Shown: positions 10,601-18,367 of the stretch, piece by piece
How positions within the stretch are numbered: the first letter of the stretch is position 1
How the letters are laid out: every line of letters begins with the position of its first letter
NCBI GenBank assembly: GCA_902782145.1
Contig: CACZLZ010000011.1
Coordinates: forward strand, 1-64,000
DNA length: 64,000 nt
Direction: 5' to 3'
Origin: an uncultured Aeromonadales bacterium
GTDB lineage: Bacteria > Pseudomonadota > Gammaproteobacteria > Enterobacterales > Succinivibrionaceae
Made by a program: the position numbers and the translations under genes
Notes under the pieces: model-generated
Told to the model about the DNA's origin: nothing
Database searches by the model: none
What the model saw: the letters and a program-made list of their open reading frames with translations, nothing else

Positions 10601-10672
10601 ACCCCCGGGCAGAACGATCGTCTGAGGCAGCTGGTGAACTCCTTCACCGATCTCCAGCAGCGGGCGGAGTGA
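7616..10672 (+). CDS. srfC: SrfC family P-loop GTPase-like protein
   Basis: 1018 residues from a GTG that overlaps the srfB stop; an ATG two codons on, at 7622, is an alternative. Motifs of a dynamin/TRAFAC-like GTPase are in order: Walker A GPSQVGKS (73-80), G3 DFPG (354-357) and a G4-type TKFD (485-488). The wide G1-G3 gap fits the SrfC ('putative bacterial virulence factor') family. Between G3 and G4 lies a 30-residue stretch of six pentapeptides of the TSGRG type (376-405), and near 720-770 there is a Gly/Ser/Lys-rich segment. These inserts make it longer than typical family members. No membrane helix is evident. Its partner is presumably SrfB, because the two are always adjacent and are coupled here. 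Confidence 0.8.
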   Translation: MKMNSEFARLMGSWEQFQDLVRETGDWLEDAAGTSRRVAGELPETRNVLREGIRSSQVMLRACRANPGIGIFGPSQVGKSYLVSAFASSEDNRLHAMIGGQDRDFIREINPQGSGKESTGLVTRFTSDSRFGSQSRDFPVRLELLSEGDLVMILVNSYFSDFKDSQSEIWKEREACRQRFQEFRLAATGKETVEGPDRDRIRSEIAAVSRYVKAEHPYLHEILGEEFWDHGESVVSGMDLEHRAGYYAILWNCLDPFTELFRKLAGKIEELGTGTFAASENALIRPQEQSRSIINVDALNLVFDPECPLDVKIRGESGRVQSINPGILAALTAEVVIPVRNPRIPMISHVDLLDFPGYRSRLAADPGMVSPGGRGTSGRGTSGRGASGRGSSGMGSTGRDASGREDETGARADVMQFFLRGKVSYLFQKYTDGYLMNALIVCTSADAQVENTDIRKVISSWISRTQGSDPQERSRRKSGFFWALTKFDKRISSDLDKDALEYGRSGLLHQTVLERFESEEWFRNWDGSRDRPQPFRNIILVRKPGTSDCAFMEKRKDSTVERGLIEKGIVSQYKDLIDSMRSRFIRDDDVNRYVREPAEAWDAMISPNDGGLNRAGRLVEEVDMDSLKLSAVRRGLRLGIEEILRRIGKWVESDDDAMRQKKQKRTAIALFNYFKANQLYTEELGDILSLFTPDQSFIRNAYDNAMSANDLRNYHMDREAAPGGSGGAGTFGDIGADGSGVASGGGGSDSGYGSSGGGKGKGQGKGKISRKDGGSGGASLTPPSSYDRDNGDLGMFPDSSSLAMNLTDEELDDFDFDMDAFVTPATAAPAEAASDGDGQTAPVQATKVSPGDRIYESWCRWLRELPGSLRARKLLPRFDPRILDLMAAEIITYSRQAGLREKLISQVELIERRTDRREHAAQVIQMAVAALISDFVFSCGDKLPRQPEAPLDKFGNPKLEQNVSDDSRTLFMKWFPVFKEVVTEVNAGSDQEHELTPGQNDRLRQLVNSFTDLQQRAE
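8741..8830 (+). repeat. Six 15-bp tandem repeats inside srfC
   Basis: Six uninterrupted 15-base units (type ACTTCCGGGAGGGGC) encode six pentapeptides of the form T/A/S-S-G-R-G. The unit length keeps the reading frame, so copy-number change would lengthen or shorten a flexible linker between the G3 and G4 motifs without breaking the gene. Confidence 0.75.
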
Positions 10673-10756
10673 GGACGGGCTGAGGGTGATGTGCTGGGGT
10701 GGCACTCCGGTCAGCGCTGATGCCTGAGGGTTGAAGGGCTGAGATCTGGGGGATGT

Positions 10757-10927
10757 ATGAGCGACGTGGACATTCTGCTGAGCGCCATGCCCGGGGAGAT
10801 CCTCGTTGGCCTGCTTGTCCTGGGGCTTCTGGTGATCTTCCTTCTGGGTGTGGTGGTCTGGATCGCCGTGAAGAACAAATGGGGCTATGATATTTTGATC
10901 CTCATCGACACCTTACTGGGCCGGTAG
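10757..10927 (+). CDS. Small single-pass membrane protein (56 residues)
   Basis: An ATG at 10757 follows a GGGGGA ribosome site and opens a 56-codon frame ending in TAG at 10925-10927. After a short acidic N-terminus (MSDVDILLSAMPGE) comes one long hydrophobic helix, about residues 15-37. The end is a short KNKWGYD turn and a second, weaker hydrophobic stretch ending in LLGR. It lies alone in the 418 bases between srfC and the next large gene, on the same strand. Size and position suggest a small subunit or regulator of a membrane complex; I do not recognise the family. Confidence 0.6.
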   Translation: MSDVDILLSAMPGEILVGLLVLGLLVIFLLGVVVWIAVKNKWGYDILILIDTLLGR

Positions 10928-10984
10928 GAGCCGGGGTGCGTCCGGTCGGCTGATGCTTTGAACTTGCCGGCACCAGATCTGCTT

Positions 10985-11015
10985 CAGGGCGGTTAAGCCT
11001 CATTTTTCCGCCCTG
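10985..11015 (+). terminator. Hairpin between operon genes, possible attenuator
   Basis: CAGGGCGG (10985-10992) pairs perfectly with CCGCCCTG (11008-11015) across a 15-base loop. There is no T-run after the stem, so it is a weak terminator candidate at best. It could stabilise or process the mRNA between the srfC part and the downstream membrane-protein part of the operon. Confidence 0.3.
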
Positions 11016-11090
11016 ACTGGGGAACTTTGATCCATCAACATTGTCATCCGTCCGTTTGGGATCTCCGGGATCCGGGAACGGGCGGTTTTT

Positions 11091-12260
11091 ATGTCAGCAG
11101 GAGCTGATGGCAGCATGGCAGCAGCAAACAGTTTCAGACACCAGAGTTTCCGGGAGGATCACTTCAGCCTGGATTTCGGCACCCTGAGTTATTCCCGTCT
11201 GGATGTCACCATCATGGGACGGAATGAGAAGTTTCTGGGGGACGGCGGCGTTCTGGTGAGTGAGCCCTTCCGGTGGCAGATCCTTCCGGAATATCCGGAG
11301 TGGAAGATCACCGCAAAGATGACCATGCAGTTCTCCCATGAACTGCTGAACTGGCTCACCGCCAACCGGAAGTTTGAGCCCTTCCAGATGAAGGTGTTCC
11401 TGGATGGTGCGGAGCAGCCGGTGCCTCTGATCATCTCCAGTGTCCGGCATGTGCCCTGCTCCCGGGCGCCTGATCGGAGATACACCATTGCAAGGCTTAG
11501 GTTCCGCAGCGGCTCAGGCAGTGGCGGCGTCTCCGGAACGGCTGCGGGTGCGGACGCCGGGGCGGGGCTTGGTTCGGGTTCCGGGATAGGTTCCGGGATC
11601 ATGGCAGGATCGGAGGCGGATCCGGGGAAGATGGCTTTTTCCCGGAGCGGAGATCCGGAGGAGGTGACACTTCTGCCGGAGAGCTTTGCTGAACCCGTGG
11701 TTCCGCCGTCTTCCACTTCTTCAGGAACTGAGCCGGTTCCGGAAACCGGACATTCTGCTGAGTTGGCTGGGAACAGGTCCGGAGATCCCGCCGGTGACAG
11801 GAGTGCTGACGGAGCCGGGAAATACCGGGGTGAAGGGGAAACTGCCGGAAATGCCGGGGAGGCAAGGAGTGCTGGAACTCCGGGAGATCCTGGGAATTCC
11901 GGTGCCCACATGCCGGGGCAGGTGCCGTCCGGGACTGATGGGGATGCCGATGCTGAGAACGCTTATGGTTCAGGAAGGGGAACAGGGGATGGGTATCCTC
12001 AGGGAAGTGGTGCCGGTTCCAGAAGGGACTGGGGTACTTCCCGATCCGGAGGCCGCAGCGGATCCGGGAATAGGGGTAGGAATGCCGGTGCTTTCCGGGC
12101 GCTGGAGGCTGATCCCCGCCTGGCTCTTCCGGAGAATGCCCCCCGGGAGAACTGCCAACCTCCTGTAGCTTCCAGGATCTTCCTTAGTTATCTGTTTTAT
12201 GTGTTCCTGGTTGTGGCGGCAGCGCTGTTCGTTGTCTGGATCTTGTTTGGGGGAGTATGA
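11091..12260 (+). CDS. Tail-anchored membrane protein, unrecognised
   Basis: 389 residues. The first 140 or so look like a folded, strand-rich domain (SLDFGTLSYSRLDVTI, EYPEWKITAKMTMQF). A Gly/Ser/Asp/Glu-rich disordered middle follows (about 145-350), then a single C-terminal membrane helix (about 363-385) ending FGGV. An N-terminal cytoplasmic domain on a flexible tether to a tail anchor is the simplest topology. The stop codon overlaps the start of the MotA-like gene in an ATGA, so the two are translationally coupled and probably act together at the membrane. No family recognised. The start has only a weak GGCGG ribosome site. Confidence 0.7.
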   Translation: MSAGADGSMAAANSFRHQSFREDHFSLDFGTLSYSRLDVTIMGRNEKFLGDGGVLVSEPFRWQILPEYPEWKITAKMTMQFSHELLNWLTANRKFEPFQMKVFLDGAEQPVPLIISSVRHVPCSRAPDRRYTIARLRFRSGSGSGGVSGTAAGADAGAGLGSGSGIGSGIMAGSEADPGKMAFSRSGDPEEVTLLPESFAEPVVPPSSTSSGTEPVPETGHSAELAGNRSGDPAGDRSADGAGKYRGEGETAGNAGEARSAGTPGDPGNSGAHMPGQVPSGTDGDADAENAYGSGRGTGDGYPQGSGAGSRRDWGTSRSGGRSGSGNRGRNAGAFRALEADPRLALPENAPRENCQPPVASRIFLSYLFYVFLVVAAALFVVWILFGGV

Positions 12261-13804
12261 GCACTCTGTTAGATAGCCTGGTGAAACTCTGGAACAGATT
12301 GTTCGGATCGGCCGATCCTGTTGGCATGGCTGTCACCATTGCCTTCGTTGTCGTCATTGTGATTGTTCTGGGAATTATTTTTTGCACAGCACACCGGTCC
12401 GGGAAAGCGTGCTCCCGGCGTCTTAAATTCCTGGTTGACACCAAGGATCTCTATGATGGCCGGAATCTCAGTACAGTGGCAGTCACTGACATGTTTCTTA
12501 ATGAGCTTAGGAAAAGCCAGGATTCCCAGATCCGCCATGCGGCAATCCTGTTCAACAACGGTCTGTTGCGGTACCGGAGAAAATCTGACGACCTATATCT
12601 TTACTGCAACCGCCGCCAGGCTGAGGATGTCTTCTGCGAGGACACTCTGGCGCCAGAACTGTTTTACGGCTCGTCCTTGGCGCCTTCGGTTCTCACCGGT
12701 CTTGGGGTTCTGGGAACCTTTACCGGTTTGCTCATGGCCCTGATCCGCCTTGCCAGGGCAGAAGGCAGCACCGTGACATCAGCAACATCACTGCTCAGTG
12801 ATGATCGTGTGCAGGCTTTCATGTCCGCAGCTAGCACTGCCTTTATCACCTCCATTTGCGGTGTCACCGCCAGTATTTTTGCAAGCATCTATCTTAAGCA
12901 TGTCTTTAGCAAGTACCGGGATGGGATCCGGAGTCTCTGTAACGCCATTGATGAGAGCTATCCTCCCAACATTTCCCCTGAGAACGGACTGTCCTCCCTG
13001 GACGGCGTGATTGAGTCTGATTCGGTGCAGTCCTGCATTGAGCGGATGAATGAGTCCCTGGTTGAGACCATCGAACGCACATCTGAGCAGACGGCAAAGA
13101 GCATTGCCGATCAGATCTCCGGTTATCTCAAAGTGCAGGATGACCGCACGGCCGCCGTGATCCGGCAGACATTGGACAAACTCAGGGATGAGATCAGCCA
13201 TGTGATTGAGGGCCAGACCGAGAGTATCAGGCTCGCGGGCAGTGAGTATGTGCGGTCCACCCGGGAGGCAACATCCATCATCGGCAACAAGTATGCAGAC
13301 ATTGCTGAGGGGCTGAAGGGTGTGCACCAGGCGGTGGTGAAGGAGGTGGATCGCCTGACCGGTGACTCAGGCGGGATCCTGTCTAGGTGGGATGAGGCTG
13401 CCGAAAAAGTCACGGCGATGGTTGTTCACATTGATGAACTGGCTGCCCGTCTGGATGAGCAGGGCCGGAGGATCACCGCTTCTGATGAGGTGAATCGGGA
13501 GACGCTTTCCCGGATGCGGGAGAACGTCCAGTTGCTGTCCAACGGTCTGGCCGCCTTCTCCAGTTCCTGCAAGACTTTCTGCGATTCGGCCAGTGAACTT
13601 GAGCGGGTGGGGGACCAGATCAGCTCCGGTGTGGAATCCATGCGGAAATTTTCTCCCGAGATTGCCCGCACAGTGGATGATGTGCTGAAGATGAACCGGA
13701 ATTATGCTGAGAACTGGGCCGCGGCTTATGACAAGACCATCAGAACTGCAGTTGAGAACCTTTCCGCTGCCGTGGATAAACTGGCAGAGTACAACAAGGA
13801 CTGA
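12257..13804 (+). CDS. MotA/TolQ/ExbB-like ion-channel subunit with long helical tail (ZorA-like)
   Basis: 515 residues. A first membrane helix lies at about 22-44. The family signature LAPSVLTGLGVLGTFTGLL (GVLGTF at 150-155) marks the next helix, and STAFITSICGVTASIFASI marks the one after (about 190-212). These correspond to the two conserved helices of MotA, TolQ and ExbB that line the ion path. Residues about 220-515 are strongly helical, with heptad-like stretches, and carry no enzyme motif. That long cytoplasmic tail is like ZorA of the Zorya anti-phage system and unlike flagellar MotA. Its OmpA/MotB-like partner is encoded three genes downstream. By family knowledge the pair would form an ion-driven rotary stator. 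It is coupled by an ATGA overlap to the preceding tail-anchored protein. Confidence 0.8.
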   Translation: MSTLLDSLVKLWNRLFGSADPVGMAVTIAFVVVIVIVLGIIFCTAHRSGKACSRRLKFLVDTKDLYDGRNLSTVAVTDMFLNELRKSQDSQIRHAAILFNNGLLRYRRKSDDLYLYCNRRQAEDVFCEDTLAPELFYGSSLAPSVLTGLGVLGTFTGLLMALIRLARAEGSTVTSATSLLSDDRVQAFMSAASTAFITSICGVTASIFASIYLKHVFSKYRDGIRSLCNAIDESYPPNISPENGLSSLDGVIESDSVQSCIERMNESLVETIERTSEQTAKSIADQISGYLKVQDDRTAAVIRQTLDKLRDEISHVIEGQTESIRLAGSEYVRSTREATSIIGNKYADIAEGLKGVHQAVVKEVDRLTGDSGGILSRWDEAAEKVTAMVVHIDELAARLDEQGRRITASDEVNRETLSRMRENVQLLSNGLAAFSSSCKTFCDSASELERVGDQISSGVESMRKFSPEIARTVDDVLKMNRNYAENWAAAYDKTIRTAVENLSAAVDKLAEYNKD

Positions 13805-13969
13805 GGCGGTTTTGAAGTTTCCTGCTTGTCGGACAGGTCTGATGATCCGGGGCGAAGGTGTCTCATAAAAAAACTGATGTCTTGAGGACGGTGGCGTGCT
13901 TTCCGGTGACGGACATTGTCTTCCGGAGAGAGTTGGATTAGATCTGCAGACCGCAGGCTTTGGGAAAGA

Positions 13970-16195
13970 ATGAGCAGTTTGGAAACCTCTGTAGAGAGCG
14001 CCGGATCTGCACCTGGCAGGATCAGCCGGGTGGGGATGATCCCGCCTGCAGACGGAGGCGTGTCCAGGAATGATCCCAATGCCCAGTTGTCTTTGCTCTG
14101 CCTTGACCGGATCCTGAAGCCGTCAAAGGCAAGCCTGGTGCGGATCAAGATAAAGTCACAGGAAAACCAGGAGCAACTCCTGAAGCGGAGTTTCGATCTG
14201 GCTGTGCATGTGGTGGAAAGCCTGTCTGATGCTGATTATGAACGGGCCAAGGATTACGACCGGCTTTCCGATCTCAACACCATGGATGTGGCCGACTGGA
14301 AGAGCCGGTACGAGGAACTTCTGCAGGAGAAGCGGGAGCAGGGAAAGGAAGTATCCGATCTGACAGCGTCTGAGCAGAACGCCAGTCCGGAAACTGCTGC
14401 CACGGAGTCTGACGCCAGGGCTGAACATGATGGAACTGATGCTGATGCCGGAGCCGGCGGTGGCGATGAGACTGGATCCGCAGGAGATAGTGCCCAGGAG
14501 ATCCGCCCTTCCGGGGAACAAACGGGCGGAATGTATGAGCGGTACAGCATTCAAACATATCAGCGCCGAAAGGAGAGCCAGTTCAGGGGAAATCTCAGGA
14601 AGATTGCTGTTCAGTTTGTAAGGAAGGAGCTTGAGGATCTTCTGAACAGGGGAACTGAGTCGGGAAGTCCCATCCGGGATCGTAAGGCGGCTGAGCATGT
14701 TCCAGAGACTGACCCTGAGAACAGTAGCGGGAGCCGTTACGGGGATGGAGAGAACCCGGTAACTGGTTCTGAAAAGTCGCGGCTGATCTGCAAACTCCTG
14801 TTCAAGCTTTGCGATCAGAAAAAACTGGCCTCATTGCTTTGGGAAACCATCGCAAATCGAAATAAGGATGATACTGCCAGAACCAGGTGTCGTAATCTGG
14901 TTGCTTTCCTTCAAAAAGGATTCCAGGACAATGACATCCGGAAAGTATTTGTGTGGCTGTTTTCCCGGGAATTGCGGGGCAGGGAAGATGAAATCACTCC
15001 CGAGCGCATTGCGGCTTTGTCGTCGAGTCTGAACAGGCTGTTTCCTCCGGAGTCTGATGGGGACACTCTGCCTTCTGATATGCCGCGGCGGTTTCAGTTT
15101 GTGTCTCTGCTCCGGTGCCAGCAGTTTTTTTATATTCTAAGGAGGTACCTGGGGAATGCCGGCCGGGATCCTTCCAAGGCGGCTGGACTGGTGAAATCAT
15201 GCTGTCAGGCCATCATGGCATCAGCAGGATTGAGCCGGGATGATTTCCTGGATCTGCCGCTCTATTGGACCAACTGCCAGTATTACGAGGAACTTACTCA
15301 AGATCTGGATGGTGGGAAGGATAAAGATAAAGACAAAGACAAAGGTCTGGCGGCGACTCTTTCATTCCGAGATGTGCTGACGGCGGTTATGCTTTTTCTG
15401 GGCGGTGCTGCGGCTTCGCCGTTTTTTACCCGGGAGGATCTGGTTGCTTCTTTATGGGACACCAGCAACGGGGAGGGGATAGAGCCGGACTGCCTGTTTG
15501 ATCTGCCTTTTTACAAGAAAAGGATCACTGAATTTAAGGCATCGGTGACCAGGGCTCAGCAGGGAATTAGGAGACCGGATCATGTCTATTCACGTTTCCT
15601 GCTGAACTTTTACTGTGTGTTCCTGGCCCGGGGCAGCAGCAGTCCGTATATTCCCACTGGTCATGAGTTTTATCCCTGCCTTGTAAAAACCTATGCCTGT
15701 CACCTGTTGGAATGCATCATCAGAAGGGTATGGGGCAGCGCCGGTGAGGACGTCATCCGGAAAGTTCTGGAAGAACTGGTGGAGCAGGTGTTTGCCAACC
15801 CGGTGGTCCGTGTGATCCTGGAACTGACTCCTGCCATGCGGCTGAATCTGGGATCGGTGCATATTATGACCCAGAAATCCCGCCGTAATGCCATGATCCT
15901 TCTCTGGCAGGACAGGGGCGTCGTGCAGAGCTTTACCATCTGTCTGGATCTCATGGCGGGAGGGCTGAAACTGCTCAGGAGTGGGGAGTCTGAACCTGTT
16001 TATCTCAGGATCATTCCTGAACCTGGGGTAGCGGCTGATTCTGATTCTGTGACTGAGTCTGTGTCTGTGTCTGTGTCTGAAACTGAGACCGGGTCTGCCC
16101 AGGATTCAGAGCCCGGAAACGGGAATGAGCAGTCATCAGAAAAGGAGCCGGAAACCGATCCAGTCACATCACCTGGGCCGGAAACTGCTGCCTGA
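13970..16195 (+). CDS. Large soluble helical protein, unrecognised
   Basis: 741 residues if started at the ATG at 13970, which has a GGGAAAG site close in front; the frame is also open back to a TTG at 13916. No membrane helix and no catalytic motif is visible. The N-terminal 110 residues are ordered (LSLLCLDRILKPSKASLVRI), an acidic Glu/Asp/Ser/Gly linker follows, then a long mainly helical body with KDKDKDKDK near residue 450, and an acidic Ser/Glu tail. It sits in the middle of the SrfBC/MotA-like operon and may be a cytoplasmic scaffold or effector. That role is only inferred from position. Confidence 0.65.
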   Translation: MSSLETSVESAGSAPGRISRVGMIPPADGGVSRNDPNAQLSLLCLDRILKPSKASLVRIKIKSQENQEQLLKRSFDLAVHVVESLSDADYERAKDYDRLSDLNTMDVADWKSRYEELLQEKREQGKEVSDLTASEQNASPETAATESDARAEHDGTDADAGAGGGDETGSAGDSAQEIRPSGEQTGGMYERYSIQTYQRRKESQFRGNLRKIAVQFVRKELEDLLNRGTESGSPIRDRKAAEHVPETDPENSSGSRYGDGENPVTGSEKSRLICKLLFKLCDQKKLASLLWETIANRNKDDTARTRCRNLVAFLQKGFQDNDIRKVFVWLFSRELRGREDEITPERIAALSSSLNRLFPPESDGDTLPSDMPRRFQFVSLLRCQQFFYILRRYLGNAGRDPSKAAGLVKSCCQAIMASAGLSRDDFLDLPLYWTNCQYYEELTQDLDGGKDKDKDKDKGLAATLSFRDVLTAVMLFLGGAAASPFFTREDLVASLWDTSNGEGIEPDCLFDLPFYKKRITEFKASVTRAQQGIRRPDHVYSRFLLNFYCVFLARGSSSPYIPTGHEFYPCLVKTYACHLLECIIRRVWGSAGEDVIRKVLEELVEQVFANPVVRVILELTPAMRLNLGSVHIMTQKSRRNAMILLWQDRGVVQSFTICLDLMAGGLKLLRSGESEPVYLRIIPEPGVAADSDSVTESVSVSVSETETGSAQDSEPGNGNEQSSEKEPETDPVTSPGPETAA

Positions 16196-16503
16196 ACTGG
16201 ACTGCAGCTGACGCGGCGGGAATGGGGAGTAGTTCTGAGATGCGACAGGAATAGGGAGCAGTTCTGAGATGAGGCAGACAGGAGAGACGGAAACGGGCGC
16301 CTGAAAGAACCGGAATTTTGGATGCAGGTACCGGGGGTTTCACGGTTTTGGAAGAACTGCCTAAACCGGCAATGTCCGGGGCGCAGCTTTCTCGATGCAG
16401 GACAGGATCTGGTCAGATGTGTGCAGGATGAAACCGAACGCAGGGCCTGAAACTGATCATCTGGTCTGAAACAGAGTAACCTTCATAGGAGTTTGGGAAA
16501 CAC
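16196..16503 (+). repeat. 308-base spacer with a 29-bp tandem repeat
   Basis: Two 29-base units, at 16213-16241 and 16242-16270, share GGGAATxGGGAGxAGTTCTGAGATG with a few changes. I see no gene here. A good AGGAG ribosome site at 16487-16491 belongs to the next gene. The gap is the longest inside the operon, so an internal promoter is possible, but none is clear. Confidence 0.6.
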
Positions 16504-18177
16504 ATGTCATTACTGCCACAGGCGGGAAAGAAGACCAGAACGGGTTCAAAATCTGCATCGGAACTGTCTGCACCGTGGCTTAAGGATGAGAAAAGATCCC
16601 TGGTAAGGTGCCTGCGCCTTTACGGCGAAATTCCTTCTTCGTTCAGAAGCGAGATACTGAATTCTGAACTGTTATATGAACTGAAGGACAGGCACACAGG
16701 GTATTCTGGATCCGGGCGCCGTGAAGAACTGAACTGTGACATGCTACTGCTGACTGACAGTTTCCTGTTTGACGGTGAGGAACTGAGGAAGGTTTTTCTC
16801 CGGAAAGGTGATTCCTATGTCCTCTCCGGGATTGCTCCGGTAACTCGGCTGCATCTGCAGCGTCTGGCACTGGACGATTTTGTCAGGGATCACAGGGAAG
16901 GCAACTGCCCGGAGGAGATCCTGCGGCTCAAGATCCTGGAGTATGCTGAAGGTCTGAAGGACTTCAAGGAGAAAGGTCTTGGGGAACTCAGGAAGATCCT
17001 GGACAGCCAGTTTTCCGGGAATGTGAGGACTCCAAGCAGTTATCCTTTTCGCAATTTGCCTCACTTTTTACCTGGTGAGATCAAGAGTGATTGGATTGGC
17101 TCTCTGCTTGATCTGTATAAGGAGTTTTTTCAGGGCTGGTTTGCTTTCTGGACTGGCGGGGACAATGACAGCGGGACGCCCCGGAAACTTACTGACCTTC
17201 AGTGGGAGATCTGCTCTGAACTGTATGCCAGCCAGAAATACCGTCCGGTTTTTGGAGAAATTCTTCTTTCGCGGATAAAAGAGCATTTAAGAGCCCTGAC
17301 TGAGAAGGAGATCCTAAAACTCCAATCCAGGATGAATAATGATCTTGAGAATTATTTCCGGAAGGGGAAGACCACATCGGCTACGGCTTTCTTTGAAAGC
17401 GTCCAGAAAGATTATGATGATGTGGATGTATACCTGAACAAACTATCTGTCACGATCCGGGAAGCATTGCTGTTACTCCGGGAACAGAGCAGGGGTCTGC
17501 TCCCGGTTCCGGAGGCGTACAGGATCCTGCTCAGAGCCCATGTGAGGCATATTCTGGAGAGCTTCCGGAAAACAGCCGGTAGTAATGATCCTGTTTCGCA
17601 GCCTTTCTCCGGATTGGTGGAAAGCGGTGCATTTAATCAGGATTACTGGCACCGTTATCCTTTTCTGAATTTTTACTACAATGCATTGATCTGCAAACTC
17701 TTTGAGCCCGAAGGACCTTTCCTGTCAGCGATGCATGGCTATCTACATGAACTTGATGTCAGGGATGTGGACCTTAAGGAACTGGAGAAGTTTTACAGGG
17801 AATTAGAGGTCAAGTTCAGTCTGCTCCCGAAACGCACCAAATACCTTGCAGACTGGAGATCGGTGACTCAGTTCAGCAATCTGAGAAACTCAATTCAGCC
17901 TGCATACCATGTTCCTGCAGTCACTGGCAGTCCTGTACCTTCAAGGGGAACGATGATTATCCGCTGCCGTACTGCTGGAGGCAACCTGCTTTTTTCATGC
18001 CGTGACCGCCCAGATGCAAGCAGTTATCTCAATTTCCGGGCTGACGAGTTCTATTTTTATTTCCGTGGCAAAGAAAGCAGAAGTACGGTGAGGATCTTCT
18101 ACCCGCTGTTTTCACTGGATGTCGTGACCAGTGTGCAGGCGGTGGCAGGATATCTTCTTGGTTCTGTTTCCAGGTGA
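16504..18177 (+). CDS. Unrecognised soluble protein of the SrfBC/MotA-like operon
   Basis: 557 residues from an ATG 12 bases after AGGAG. No membrane helix, signal peptide or nucleotide-binding motif is seen. Most of the protein is charged and helical (for example LRKILDSQF, LRALTEKEILKLQSRMNND). The last 90 residues turn strand-rich (GTMIIRCRTAGGNLLFSC, DEFYFYFRG), suggesting a small C-terminal beta domain. Base composition is less GC-rich than that of srfB/srfC. It lies directly before the OmpA/MotB-like gene on the same strand. A cytoplasmic partner of the motor is plausible but unproven. Confidence 0.65.
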   Translation: MSLLPQAGKKTRTGSKSASELSAPWLKDEKRSLVRCLRLYGEIPSSFRSEILNSELLYELKDRHTGYSGSGRREELNCDMLLLTDSFLFDGEELRKVFLRKGDSYVLSGIAPVTRLHLQRLALDDFVRDHREGNCPEEILRLKILEYAEGLKDFKEKGLGELRKILDSQFSGNVRTPSSYPFRNLPHFLPGEIKSDWIGSLLDLYKEFFQGWFAFWTGGDNDSGTPRKLTDLQWEICSELYASQKYRPVFGEILLSRIKEHLRALTEKEILKLQSRMNNDLENYFRKGKTTSATAFFESVQKDYDDVDVYLNKLSVTIREALLLLREQSRGLLPVPEAYRILLRAHVRHILESFRKTAGSNDPVSQPFSGLVESGAFNQDYWHRYPFLNFYYNALICKLFEPEGPFLSAMHGYLHELDVRDVDLKELEKFYRELEVKFSLLPKRTKYLADWRSVTQFSNLRNSIQPAYHVPAVTGSPVPSRGTMIIRCRTAGGNLLFSCRDRPDASSYLNFRADEFYFYFRGKESRSTVRIFYPLFSLDVVTSVQAVAGYLLGSVSR

Positions 18178-18367
18178 TGACCAGTCTGTCTGTGACGGGT
18201 GGCACTGATCCTGCCTTATGGCTGAACTACTTCGGGGACTTCACGGCCGGAGCAGGTTCTGCTGACAGATCCTGAACCTGACGAAGTGATGTCGATGCCA
18301 GTTATTCGTATGGTAATGACTGACGGAGTTGGAACCGCCAGTTGAACTTTTGATAGAGGAAAAGCGC

